Shown one piece after another: positions 25,402 to 33,632 of a stretch of DNA of 64,000 nt. The notes under the pieces are model-generated. The model did no database searches. It worked only from the letters and a program-made list of their open reading frames with translations, and had not been told where the DNA came from. The stretch is from positions 4,157,001-4,221,000 of the forward strand of contig NZ_CP117709.1 of assembly GCF_028622875.1 (NCBI RefSeq). Reading direction: 5' to 3'. A program made the translations under genes and the position numbers. Origin of the DNA: Streptomyces sp. MMBL 11-1. Lineage in GTDB: Bacteria; Actinomycetota; Actinomycetes; Streptomycetales; Streptomycetaceae. Position 1 is the first letter of the stretch; each line of letters starts with the position of its first letter.

Positions 25402-25679
25402 CCCTCTGTCACGGGGCGGGGACCCGCAGGACCGCGCGCGCTGGTCACTTCCTGACTGCTCCGACAGGCTCGCACTTGGGCGTCGGGATCCGTGGTGCGG
25501 GACCCGGCACCGGGGGCAGGGCCGCCACCGGCACCAGGGACCCAACCGTAGGCAAGGAGCCCCGGACCTCGCCCGCCCACTCATACGGCGCGGTCTGCAC
25601 CAGACCCTGTTCCCGCGTTCTCACACCAGGGGACCTTGCAGTCCGGTCACGGTCGGTTGAGCACGCGGTCCGGGCGGCA
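25402..25679. other. Intergenic end of the first element
   Basis: 278 bp between the sigma partner gene and the 119-bp direct repeat. GC-rich, with scattered proline/glycine-codon-like runs but no gene, promoter or RNA that I recognise. Confidence 0.4.
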
Positions 25680-25798
25680 CTTCGGTCAGGGAGGCGCACC
25701 TAGACAGGTCCAGACAACAAACAAGGCCCGGGTCGATGACCTGGGCCTTAGTCGTGGAGCGGGTGACGAGAATCGAACTCGCGCTCTGAGCTTGGGAA
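25680..25798. repeat. 119-bp direct repeat, left copy (att of second element)
   Basis: Identical at every base to 38014-38132. It contains, left to right, the last eight codons of the dehydrogenase gene that ends at 38037, a hairpin (25723-25749), and the tRNA-Gly 3' half. At this left copy the gene tail is an orphan. Confidence 0.95.
25723..25749. terminator. Hairpin inside the left 119-bp repeat
   Basis: A 12-bp stem with one G-U pair (AAGGCCCGGGTC and GACCTGGGCCTT) and a 3-nt loop. Here it no longer follows a complete tRNA. Confidence 0.7.
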
Positions 25799-25811
25799 TC
25801 AGCGGTGCTTG
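25757..25811 (-). repeat. Middle att site: tRNA-Gly 3'-half copy
   Basis: 55 bp shared exactly with 22947-23001. The first 42 bp overlap the 119-bp repeat. It marks the boundary between the two tandem elements. Confidence 0.9.
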
Positions 25812-25885
25812 GATTGGCGAAGCACCCCTGACCTGCATGTTTAACCGGTCCAGGTGAGGTCGGCGTGGTCTAGGGGCGCCGTGCT

Positions 25886-25925
25886 TGACCGCTGTTGTCC
25901 GCTCCGAAGGGCACGGATGGGGCAC
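25886..25925. repeat. Element-end motif, copy 3
   Basis: TGACCGCTGTTGTCC, 8 nt, then GGGCACGGATGGGGCAC. It lies 75 bp inside the middle att copy, the same distance as copy 2 from the left att. Confidence 0.7.
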
Positions 25926-25995
25926 GACGGCCGAGAGGCAATCAGTCCCTCTCGCGAACTGCGGCCTGTCGTGTAGTGGGCATGCGGTCAGGCCA

Positions 25996-26145
25996 TCAGT
26001 CCTCGTGCGGGGATCCGAGCTCGTGAAGTCGTCCCCCGATGTCGTCGGCCCAAGTCTGTCCCCCCTGAGGCAGCCAGCTGATTGTCACCTCGTCGAGTCC
26101 GCAGGCGGCGAACTCCGTATCGTCGCCGGAGCCTCCTAAATTCAC
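25996..26145 (-). CDS. 49-aa small protein, last gene of the Gabija-like operon
   Basis: A 49-codon frame whose GTG overlaps the stop of the DUF3800 gene as GTGA (26142-26145), the coupling pattern used across this genome. The product is acidic with a plausible folded sequence (DEVTISWLPQGGQTWADD, ending LGSPHED). It matches no family I know. It could be a regulator or an inhibitor of the nuclease genes upstream. Coding status rests on coupling and composition only. Confidence 0.5.
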   Translation of the reverse strand: MNLGGSGDDTEFAACGLDEVTISWLPQGGQTWADDIGGRLHELGSPHED

Positions 26146-27308
26146 CCGGTGCGACTCGTGACGGACGGTGCTCCAGGCCGAGCCACCCTCGCGGGCTCAT
26201 CGTGCGGGAGCATGCTCATTTGGTCGATTAGCGGCACAACGGCAGAGTGGAGGTCGTCTCCTGCGGGGTTCGGCACTCCGGCATGACGCTCCGCTACCGC
26301 GTACCCGGCCCCGGACAACAAGTCCGCGAGCTGCAGTGACGGATGCTCCACAGACTTCCCTCGCCGGAGATGGCCCAGATGCAAGCCGCGGGACAGGTAG
26401 CGGAACTCCGGATGTCCGCGGTCGCGTATATCCGTCTCGATGTCGTCGAGATTCACATCGGTCAGAGCCCTCTGGTCATCGACCAACATGTTCACCCTGC
26501 CTAGCTTCCGCGACCAGATTTCGGTGACCGCACGGACGGTCGGGATGAGCGGCTCGAGTGCTTGCGGGAGCGTGCCATGGGGCTCGAAGGCGTCTCGGAC
26601 GTACTCCGTTGCTTCCTGTCTGGTGGTGCGTAGCAGGGCCAGCGTATCTGTGACGTTGCGTCGGTGAGAGCGGGTCCACGCTTGCTCGATGACGTCGAAG
26701 AAGTCGTCGGGCGTCACCCGCTGGTCCCGGTTCTTCTGGGAGGTGAAGGCCACGGTCGATGCCAGCAGGCGGTCGAAGAGTGGCGCCCCCAAAGCGCGCG
26801 GCCCTTCGGTGAACAGGCTGCGGGCCATCTTCCGAGCCTGGCCTGAGCCACGGATGTCACGGCCCTGCTTGTAGAGCTTCTCCTCGACGAACAGGTCGAT
26901 CAGTTTGGCAACGACGAAGTAGTGCTTGTCGATGAGATAGACCGAGGCCCGGCCATGCAGAGCACCGCCCGGCGCCAGCAGGCTGGAGAGAATCGGACGG
27001 CGCGTGCCATTTTTCGAGCCGGCGAACGCTCCGGAGAACTTCAGCTCCGGAGCCTGCAAGCGAGTGGCCTTGCGGATCTCTTCCACGATGGACTCGGCAT
27101 CGGCGTCGCTGATGGCCACCGATCCGACCGAGAGGTAACGGCTGCGCGGCGCTCCGTGCAGCTGATCACCATCCCAGCCCGATTCGTCCGCAGCCACCCA
27201 CCGCCCGTCTTCGGCTGCATCAGCGGTGGGATTGATCTGGTTGCGGCGGGCGTACCTTGGCCCCCGCAGGCCGGTGCCTGGGTTGGGTTGGCGATCGTAT
27301 TCATTCAT
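26142..27308 (-). CDS. DUF3800-domain protein in a defence operon
   Basis: A 388-aa protein with the DUF3800 hallmarks: an early DESG motif (residues 41-44, after RWVAA) and a late LQLADLLSGAGYAVAERH. The family has an RNase H-like fold with these acidic residues as a likely metal site, and members turn up in mobile elements and defence islands. The ATG at 27308 is chosen because it overlaps the stop of a 42-codon ORF as ATGA; a GTG at 27332 is in frame but has its ribosome site only 2 nt away. It follows OLD-nuclease and UvrD-helicase genes, so an accessory nuclease role in the same system is inferred. Confidence 0.75.
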   Translation of the reverse strand: MNEYDRQPNPGTGLRGPRYARRNQINPTADAAEDGRWVAADESGWDGDQLHGAPRSRYLSVGSVAISDADAESIVEEIRKATRLQAPELKFSGAFAGSKNGTRRPILSSLLAPGGALHGRASVYLIDKHYFVVAKLIDLFVEEKLYKQGRDIRGSGQARKMARSLFTEGPRALGAPLFDRLLASTVAFTSQKNRDQRVTPDDFFDVIEQAWTRSHRRNVTDTLALLRTTRQEATEYVRDAFEPHGTLPQALEPLIPTVRAVTEIWSRKLGRVNMLVDDQRALTDVNLDDIETDIRDRGHPEFRYLSRGLHLGHLRRGKSVEHPSLQLADLLSGAGYAVAERHAGVPNPAGDDLHSAVVPLIDQMSMLPHDEPARVARPGAPSVTSRTG

Positions 27309-27433
27309 ACGGCGAATAGTGCGGCACGCCACTTCTCACCGGCAAGGTGCAGGCAACGCTCAGGCCGGGATGCTCGGAATCGAAGTGCCGCCGGCGCTTC
27401 AGGCCGCTGCGCACGGTTCGTGCGCTCCGCCAT
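27305..27433 (-). CDS. 42-aa coupled small ORF
   Basis: An ATG with GGGAGG 9 nt upstream opens a 42-codon frame (starts MAERTNRAQRPEAPAA, ends WRAALFAV) whose TGA overlaps the DUF3800 start as ATGA. It fills the 130-bp space after the helicase gene. The product is basic (Arg-rich) and of no known family. It may exist mainly to couple translation, or be a small component of the system. Confidence 0.45.
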   Translation of the reverse strand: MAERTNRAQRPEAPAALRFRASRPERCLHLAGEKWRAALFAV

Positions 27434-27462
27434 GACTCTCAACCTCCCTGCTGTCACTGAAC

Positions 27463-29250
27463 TCAGGCGGAGGGGGGCTTAATTCCCTCTGGCGAGTACT
27501 GAACGTCTACAATACTGACGTCACCTACCCATTCTTTGAGAGTCTCCAAAGCGCTGGAGGAAAGATGAGTTGTAAACAGGAGGACGAGATCTTTTTGAGC
27601 GCGCGAGCATGCTACATAGAACAGGTTGCGCGATCTTTCGAAGCGCCTTCTGCCCTGCGCGCTCAATGAATCCCGCTGAGAGAAGTTAGCCAACATGTCC
27701 GGAAAGTTGTACTGGGTCCAGCCGCCACCAAAAACGGCTAGAACGCGCGGATACTCGGCTCCCTTGACACCGTGCTGGGTGGAAAAAGGCGTGTTCTCTT
27801 CAACATAATCGCGCAGCGCGATAACCTCGCGATAGTCGACGCTTCTGAACTTTCCATAGCTCGCCAGGCGACGAGGTTCAGTAATTTCTTGCCCATCCTC
27901 GAGGTCCCGTAGGGCAAGTTCCCAATTGCGGTGCCTGTTGGTGACTGATTGCGGGAGAGAAAAATATTTCTGTTGAAGGAGAATGTTCAAGACGTCTCCG
28001 ACGGTTCCTTTCGCTCTAGCAGCATTGATCGTTTTGAAAAGATCCGTCCAGCCGGTCTTATCGCTACGTTGTACCATGCGAGGTCTGGAGCGTTTCAAGA
28101 GATCGAACATGGGGCCGTACTGCTTGCTATTGAAGAAGTCGCAACAGGGTTCGATGACGTCCAGCAGAAATGCCACGACGTCATCGTTCTTCCGTACGAA
28201 ATCCTCGTTGCGACTAAAAGACCGATCGATATTGATGAAGCCTAGCTCGGAGGCAATCGAGGAGTGAGTCAGCATCAGCACCTTGGGGTGCCCATCGGCG
28301 TCCCAACTCTTCTGCCGATGCAGCCGATCCTCTGTAATCCAGCGAAGTGTTTCTTTAAGGACGTCGTCCGGGATTTGCCCCTTCTTTGAGTGGGTGCCTC
28401 GTGGCCCAGTCCAACTATTTGTGTGATATACGGTTACGGATCCAGGCTCGGCATCGCTCACCGCCGCCTGGGGCAACTCCGGGCGCATATGGTTGAGGAC
28501 GTCGACGACGGCTTGACTGGATCGCCAGTTCGCACGCTTCTGAATCAACGCTACAGGTAGATGATCAATCGATCCACAGGTCTTATCGTAAATCTGCTGC
28601 CAATGATCGCCGAAGAATCCGTAGGAGGATCCGAACGAGGAGAGCGCATGCTCTCCAATCATGACCTCGGCCAATCCGGAGGGAGTGTCCTGATATTCAT
28701 CCACAAGAATGATGGGAAATCTGTCGGATACCAGGTCCCGAAACTTTTGGTTGACGAAAAGACGTATAGCGAGGGCAGGAATGTCATCGTGATGGAGTCG
28801 AACAGTATTCTCGTGTATTCCTCGGAATCCAAGGTCGTAGGAGATGTCACACGCCTCCAGGCTGGCCTGTCCCTCCAAGATTCTATCCCAGCCGGACAAA
28901 TGTGGGATTTCGCGCAGCAGTGACTTCCTGAAAGGAGAGATGATTTCCCAGAGGAATCCGTGAATGGTTTCGGCGAAGATGTGAGGGCTGCCATCGGTGC
29001 GACGAATAATTTCGTTCCGGGCAACGTTTGTGTATGTAATACAGGCTACACGCTGCCCCTGGCGCGGAAGAAACCGGCGTCGATTTATCAAAATGTGTCG
29101 GAGGGCATCGACTAGGGAGTGGGTTTTTCCCGCCCCGGCTCCGGCCTCCAACTTGAAGTTGCGCCCGTCACTCAATGCCGCAAGGATGCTCTGCAGCGTT
29201 TCCTTGCTCTCCTCCTCGGCCGTCGTGACGCTGACACCCATCTGACTCAT
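27463..29250 (-). CDS. UvrD/Rep-like helicase, GajB-like (Gabija)
   Basis: A 595-aa SF1A helicase. Walker A AGAGAGKT is at about residues 36-43. Motif Ia has ITYTNVARNE. Motif II is VDEYQDT (183-189), followed by GFFGDHWQQIY as motif III. A C-terminal YVACSRAQKDLVLLF is motif VI. GajB senses DNA ends and free nucleotides and activates the partner nuclease in Gabija anti-phage defence. Its ATG overlaps the OLD gene's stop as ATGA (29247-29250). The coding sequence is much lower in GC than the surroundings (29 of 60 bases at 28021-28080), a sign of transfer. It is somewhat longer than the classical GajB (about 500 aa). Confidence 0.85.
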   Translation of the reverse strand: MSQMGVSVTTAEEESKETLQSILAALSDGRNFKLEAGAGAGKTHSLVDALRHILINRRRFLPRQGQRVACITYTNVARNEIIRRTDGSPHIFAETIHGFLWEIISPFRKSLLREIPHLSGWDRILEGQASLEACDISYDLGFRGIHENTVRLHHDDIPALAIRLFVNQKFRDLVSDRFPIILVDEYQDTPSGLAEVMIGEHALSSFGSSYGFFGDHWQQIYDKTCGSIDHLPVALIQKRANWRSSQAVVDVLNHMRPELPQAAVSDAEPGSVTVYHTNSWTGPRGTHSKKGQIPDDVLKETLRWITEDRLHRQKSWDADGHPKVLMLTHSSIASELGFINIDRSFSRNEDFVRKNDDVVAFLLDVIEPCCDFFNSKQYGPMFDLLKRSRPRMVQRSDKTGWTDLFKTINAARAKGTVGDVLNILLQQKYFSLPQSVTNRHRNWELALRDLEDGQEITEPRRLASYGKFRSVDYREVIALRDYVEENTPFSTQHGVKGAEYPRVLAVFGGGWTQYNFPDMLANFSQRDSLSAQGRRRFERSRNLFYVACSRAQKDLVLLFTTHLSSSALETLKEWVGDVSIVDVQYSPEGIKPPSA

Positions 29251-31367
29251 CGGACCGCCACCTGACCGACCGAAGGAACCTCGCCGAGGGATGCCGTGTC
29301 CTCATCGTTTTCCGGTGCGGCCGCCTGATCGAGTAGCCATTCGAGACCACGCTGGATGTAGCGTGGTACCTTCCAATCTTTCTGTTCAATGGCGAAGGTG
29401 AGAGCGAAGTCGCTTTTTTTGTACTTCCTCGCCTCTTCGCGAGCGTCCAGTTCGATCTGGGAAGTGGGTTTACTTTCGGCGCTCGGCAGGTTGAATTTTG
29501 TCGGGTTAGCCAAAATGAAGGCGTCTTCGAACGTGCGCCCACACGGACCGTCGATGGTGGTTTCGGGGATCTGATAGGCAAGGCCGCGCCTGCCGATGAC
29601 TGGAGTACCGTGCTCGGCGTTCTTGAGCAGGTCGGCAGGGGATAGTTCGGAATATTCGAACCATTTTTTAATGGCTTGATTAGTTGTCGCTGTACCCTCA
29701 TGGACGCAGCAAGCCTCGAGGCGCTGCGAGCTGGATCCTACCTTCGCTGGATCCAGGTCAGTGATGACGAGCGTCTGCAAACCGAGGAAATCAAGGAACG
29801 GGTAGAAGATGTGCGCGTGTGCGCCGCCTACCTCCATAACGCTCACGTATTGACTCGAAAGACTAATACTTCCATTCTCCTGTTTGGCGTCGTCGAAGTC
29901 GGCAATCGCAGCAGGGATAAAAATGCGTTCGGTCGTTCCTTCGATGAGGATTGCCTTATCAGCGAAGAAAAGGTCAGCGCGAGTGAGCGTCAGGTACTTG
30001 TGCAGGAAGTCCTTATCAACTCCCGGAGCCTCTGCTAGATTGAGGATTGTTGAGCTGCTTGCCTCGTGCACATCTTCACTCTCACACAAGCGAAAATACC
30101 TAATGGCAGGGAATCCGGCTCTATTGGCAATGTGCGCAGAGTGCGTCGTTACTAGGAACTGGGCGTTCCAGCTCTGATCTTCCCCATCCGCAGTCGGAAA
30201 CTTATTCTTGAAGACGCCCAATTGATGAATGAAGATTTCTTGCATCTGCGGATGGAGGTGCGCCTCAGGCTCCTCGATAAACACCAAATGTACGGACGAT
30301 TTGCTACCCCGAGCCGAGTACTCCCGATAGTAACTGAAGAGTGTTAGGAGGATCATCAAAAGGTTACGCGACCCGAGCCCGCTGTATGACTCGGGGAGCT
30401 CCACGCCGGCCGAACCGGGATACTTGATGCTGGTGAAGTTCGACAGAAGACGCTTGGGGTCGAGAGTGGTCCGCGTTGAAAAGTTTTTGTTTCCCAAGCC
30501 TGGATAGCCGAATTCAGAGACAGTCGGTGCCATCCTGCTGTACATCTCCTGCAAGTGAGTGTTTAGCTTTTCGACGATCTCTTCCAAGGCGTTTTCGGTA
30601 CTATTTGCGAAATCCTTCAGGATGGATCCATCGTCGGCCTTGGCGGCTACCATAAATAGCGATTCAAGAATCTTGCCGATCTGGTCCTTGGGGCGTTCCT
30701 TTTCGTCATCGAGACCCCGCTGTGCCTTTACGAAATCGACCTTGATGGCACGGGCGACGTCTGTCATCGAAATGTCGCGAAAATTGGTCATGTCGGTCGG
30801 GTCGATGGCAATCGCTGTGCGCTCGTAGAGGTGGGGAATCCGTGGGCCGACGAGGGATAGTAGCAGGGATTCGCTCCATTCTCCTGTCAGCGTTTTTGGT
30901 GCATCACGGAAGAAGTCCTTCATCGCTCCAGGCTTGAGTGCGTAGCGAATGGCGATAATGGCCTGAGTGCAATCCGGGTCAAGGTCGACGATGAGAGGAC
31001 CCAGATCTCCGTATTCGCCCGCACTGTTGTCGTAATCCAGGAAGACTTTTGTAGAGATTTCGGGTAGCAGTGTCCTGGCCTCGGCCTCGTCGCCTTTAGA
31101 GAACCTTCGATACGCTTCGGCGAACTCTATATATGATTCTGCGGAGAAGTCCTCTAGGCGTAGGCTAATTTCACCGGGACGCAAAAACCTGCTGAGCACC
31201 TCGGCGAGGGAAGTCTTCCCTGTATTGTTTCTGCCCACGCATACAGTAACGTCCTCATCGAAAGTCACGCTCACCTCCCGTAGTAGGCGAAAATTCTTGA
31301 CTTCGACCCTGGTTACGGCTGGTGGCCGCTCGTGCTGCTGAGGCTGTGCTGGCTGACCTACGCTCAC
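29247..31367 (-). CDS. OLD-family ATP-dependent nuclease, GajA-like (Gabija)
   Basis: A 706-aa protein. The N-terminal ABC-type ATPase has Walker A GRNNTGKT (45-52), a signature-like YSGLGSRNLL (about 328-337), Walker B VFIEEPEAHLHP (362-373) and the H-loop TTHSAHIANR. The C-terminal TOPRIM domain has LIEGTTERIF with acidic residues near 476-480, and ITDLDP with the metal-binding Asp pair near 537-539. With the adjacent UvrD helicase this is a class 2 OLD, as in Gabija. The GTG at 31367 is preferred over 31409 because AGGAG lies 6-7 nt before it. GC is low, as in the helicase. Confidence 0.87.
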   Translation of the reverse strand: MSVGQPAQPQQHERPPAVTRVEVKNFRLLREVSVTFDEDVTVCVGRNNTGKTSLAEVLSRFLRPGEISLRLEDFSAESYIEFAEAYRRFSKGDEAEARTLLPEISTKVFLDYDNSAGEYGDLGPLIVDLDPDCTQAIIAIRYALKPGAMKDFFRDAPKTLTGEWSESLLLSLVGPRIPHLYERTAIAIDPTDMTNFRDISMTDVARAIKVDFVKAQRGLDDEKERPKDQIGKILESLFMVAAKADDGSILKDFANSTENALEEIVEKLNTHLQEMYSRMAPTVSEFGYPGLGNKNFSTRTTLDPKRLLSNFTSIKYPGSAGVELPESYSGLGSRNLLMILLTLFSYYREYSARGSKSSVHLVFIEEPEAHLHPQMQEIFIHQLGVFKNKFPTADGEDQSWNAQFLVTTHSAHIANRAGFPAIRYFRLCESEDVHEASSSTILNLAEAPGVDKDFLHKYLTLTRADLFFADKAILIEGTTERIFIPAAIADFDDAKQENGSISLSSQYVSVMEVGGAHAHIFYPFLDFLGLQTLVITDLDPAKVGSSSQRLEACCVHEGTATTNQAIKKWFEYSELSPADLLKNAEHGTPVIGRRGLAYQIPETTIDGPCGRTFEDAFILANPTKFNLPSAESKPTSQIELDAREEARKYKKSDFALTFAIEQKDWKVPRYIQRGLEWLLDQAAAPENDEDTASLGEVPSVGQVAVR

Positions 31368-31403
31368 CGATCGCTCCTGACGTGCACATGCTTCCGTCCG
31401 CGG

Positions 31404-31422
31404 TCGCACGTGTTCGCACGTG
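31404..31422. promoter_or_regulatory. Paired CACGTG direct repeat before the OLD gene
   Basis: TCGCACGTG occurs twice with a 1-nt gap, so identical faces are one helical turn apart, 37-55 nt upstream of the GTG. This is a candidate binding site for a regulator of the defence operon. Confidence 0.35.
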
Positions 31423-31779
31423 GTGAAGCCGTGGGCGCAGAGAAAGGCTTGTAAGCAGATAACTTGCGTTACCGATGGGGCAGTTTGTCACGGTGGGCGA
31501 TGTGCGACTGGCTCTTTGCCACAAGACGTGGGATCGAGCTGCGAACTATGGCGCGCGGCGACCACTTAGCCTTCGCGGGGCTGGCCGTCCGGTCATGGAG
31601 GGAGTAGCCAGCCATCAACCCGATCAGGCATGCAGCCGGCGGATGGGCTTGCAGCGGGGCGGAGACAGGAGCCCAGGCCCGGGGGGCGCCGCACGGGCTG
31701 TACCGCCGCGCGGCGGGTGCCTTGACGCAGTAGATAGATCGTGCTCGGAGTGAGGGCTTGACATACCTATCCACGCGAT

Positions 31780-31802
31780 GGCGGCCCTAAGTTACGGCCG
31801 CC
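31780..31802. terminator. Hairpin after the MazG-like gene
   Basis: GGCGGCC, a 9-nt loop and GGCCGCC, 45 bp beyond the stop at 31847 on the minus strand. Confidence 0.4.
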
Positions 31803-31846
31803 GACCGCACCTCATGGGGCGCGGCCGGCGGTGCGTTCAGCGGGCG

Positions 31847-32176
31847 TCAGACTGCGCCAGCAGCCTCGCGCCCTCTACGAGTCCTGCGGTGGAGGATCTC
31901 GTCGAAGGTGGCGCGAACACCCGTGGAATCGATGTAGTGCATTGCCAGGAGGGCGGCGATGACGGCGCCGACCAGGTCGTTCTGGACCTCGGACCAGTCG
32001 TGGTCGTCGCCGCAGGTGGTGAGGCCCTTCAGGCCGTGGAGGGCGTGCATGGCCTCGCCGGCTTCCTCGGCGACCTTGCCGACCTGGAGGGCTTTCAGCT
32101 CCTCGTCGGGGAGGTGGGCGCCGGCCGCTCGGCAGACGGCGGAGAGCTTCTCGATGTTGTCCCACAGGGTGTCCAC
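31847..32176 (-). CDS. MazG-like protein
   Basis: A 109-aa all-helical protein resembling small MazG-type NTP pyrophosphohydrolases: ELKALQVGKVAEEAGEAMHA carries the EExxE-like metal motif, and VQNDLVGAVIAALLAMHYID carries the second acidic helix. It would hydrolyse an NTP or modified nucleotide to the NMP. The GTG at 32176 has GGAGG 6 nt before it. It follows the nucleotide-sugar dehydrogenase by 26 bp and is probably in the same operon. Confidence 0.75.
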   Translation of the reverse strand: MDTLWDNIEKLSAVCRAAGAHLPDEELKALQVGKVAEEAGEAMHALHGLKGLTTCGDDHDWSEVQNDLVGAVIAALLAMHYIDSTGVRATFDEILHRRTRRGREAAGAV

Positions 32177-32202
32177 GTCGGACCTCCGATCGATGGGTTC
32201 GG

Positions 32203-33525
32203 CTATTCCTGTGCGGGTCGTCCGAGCTGGCGTACGGTCCATCCGGCCATGCGCCAGGCGTCGGCGTCGATGAGGTTGCGGAGGTCGACGAGGACCTGGT
32301 CCGCGACCAGTGGGGCGAGGGCCTTGGGGTCGGCCTCGCGGAAGTGGGGCCATTCGGTGGCCAGGACGATCAGCTCGGCCGCCTCGACGGAGTCTTCGAG
32401 GGTTTCGCAGTAGTCGAGTTCGGGGTGGCGGCGCAGTGCTGTGGGCACGGCGTGCGGGTCGTGGACGGTGACGGTCGCGCCGCGCTGGTGCATCAGTGCG
32501 GCGATCGCCAGGGCCGGGGATTCGCGGACGTCGTCGGTACCGGCCTTGAAGGAAGCGCCCCAGACCGTGATGCGTACGCCGTCGACGGGGCGGCCGAGCG
32601 TCTGCTCGATGAGCCTCAGCGCGGCGTTGGGTCGGGATTCGTTGACCTCCTCCGCCGCGCGCAGCATGGTCGCTGCCTCGGCGGCGCCCAGGGTGCGGGC
32701 GGAGGCGGTGAAGGCGCGGACGTCCTTCGGGAGGCAGCCGCCGCCGTAGCCGGGGCCGGCGTTCAGGCCGCCGCGGCCGATGCGGGGGTCCAGGCCGATG
32801 GCCTCGGTGAGCTGCTGGACGTCGGCTCCAGCGGCGGTACACATGTCGGCGACGCCGTTGATGAAGGAGATCTTCATGCCGAGGTAGGCGTTGGCGGCGC
32901 CCTTGATGAGTTCGGCGGTGGCGGGGTCGGTGACGAACAGAGGGATGCCGTTCGCCAGGAGGGGTGCGTAGACCTGGCGTACCGCGTCCTCGGCGCGGGC
33001 CGAGGGCACGCCCACAACGATCCGGTCGGGTCGCAGGGTGTCGTCGATGGCGTGGCCTTCGCGCAGGAACTCGGGGTTCCAGACGACCTCCACGTCCTCA
33101 CCGGCCGGAGAGAGGCGGGCGAGGAGAGCGCCGAGGTCGCGGGAGGTGCCGACGGTGACCGTGGACTTCCCGACGATGACGGTCGGGCGGGTCAGGTGCG
33201 GGGCGAGGGCGCGGGCGGCGCCGAAGACCTGCCCGGTGTCGTAGCTCCGCCCGTCCGCGTCGATCGGCGTGCCCACGGCGAGGAAGTGGATGTCGGCGAA
33301 CTCGGCTGCCTCGGCGAGGCTGGTGGTGAACCGCAGGCGGCCGGTGGCGGTGTGGGTGCTGAGGAGTTTGGGCAGGCCGTCCTCGTAGATGGGGCACTCG
33401 CCGGCGTTGAGGCGGTCGATCTTCGCCTGGTCCAGGTCCACGCCGATGACCTCGTGGCCGATCTCGGCCATGGCAGCGGCGTGGGGAATGCCCAGGTGAC
33501 CACAGCCGATGACGGATACGCGCAT
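32203..33525 (-). CDS. UDP-glucose/GDP-mannose-type nucleotide-sugar dehydrogenase
   Basis: A 440-aa enzyme with all three family domains. The N-terminal NAD fold reads MRVSVIGCGHLGIPHAAAMA. The central domain has WNPEFLREGHAIDD and the helix ELIKGAANAYLGMKISFIN. The catalytic Cys264 is in GYGGGCLPKD. The C-terminal UDP-binding domain has VWGASFKAGTDDVRESPAL. It oxidises a nucleotide hexose to the uronic acid in two NAD-dependent steps; the sugar cannot be told. The ATG at 33525 has AAGGAGC upstream. No glycosyltransferase or polysaccharide gene is adjacent, so its role inside a mobile element is unclear. Confidence 0.88.
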   Translation of the reverse strand: MRVSVIGCGHLGIPHAAAMAEIGHEVIGVDLDQAKIDRLNAGECPIYEDGLPKLLSTHTATGRLRFTTSLAEAAEFADIHFLAVGTPIDADGRSYDTGQVFGAARALAPHLTRPTVIVGKSTVTVGTSRDLGALLARLSPAGEDVEVVWNPEFLREGHAIDDTLRPDRIVVGVPSARAEDAVRQVYAPLLANGIPLFVTDPATAELIKGAANAYLGMKISFINGVADMCTAAGADVQQLTEAIGLDPRIGRGGLNAGPGYGGGCLPKDVRAFTASARTLGAAEAATMLRAAEEVNESRPNAALRLIEQTLGRPVDGVRITVWGASFKAGTDDVRESPALAIAALMHQRGATVTVHDPHAVPTALRRHPELDYCETLEDSVEAAELIVLATEWPHFREADPKALAPLVADQVLVDLRNLIDADAWRMAGWTVRQLGRPAQE

Positions 33526-33632
33526 GGGTCGACGCTCCTTTCTTTGCCTCTCGCCCGCCCAGGGGAGTCCGGGCCGGCCGGGTGCGTCACGCTAGCGCCA
33601 ACACCCGGCGCGGCCCTCTTCGTGCAGGTGGC

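Larger units (their letters stand above)
31368..31846. other. Intergenic region upstream of the Gabija-like operon
   Basis: 479 bp. It holds two TCGCACGTG copies 10 bp apart (31404-31422) just before the OLD gene, and a 7-bp-stem hairpin (31780-31802) after the MazG-like gene. Short open frames here show no recognisable product. Confidence 0.5.
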
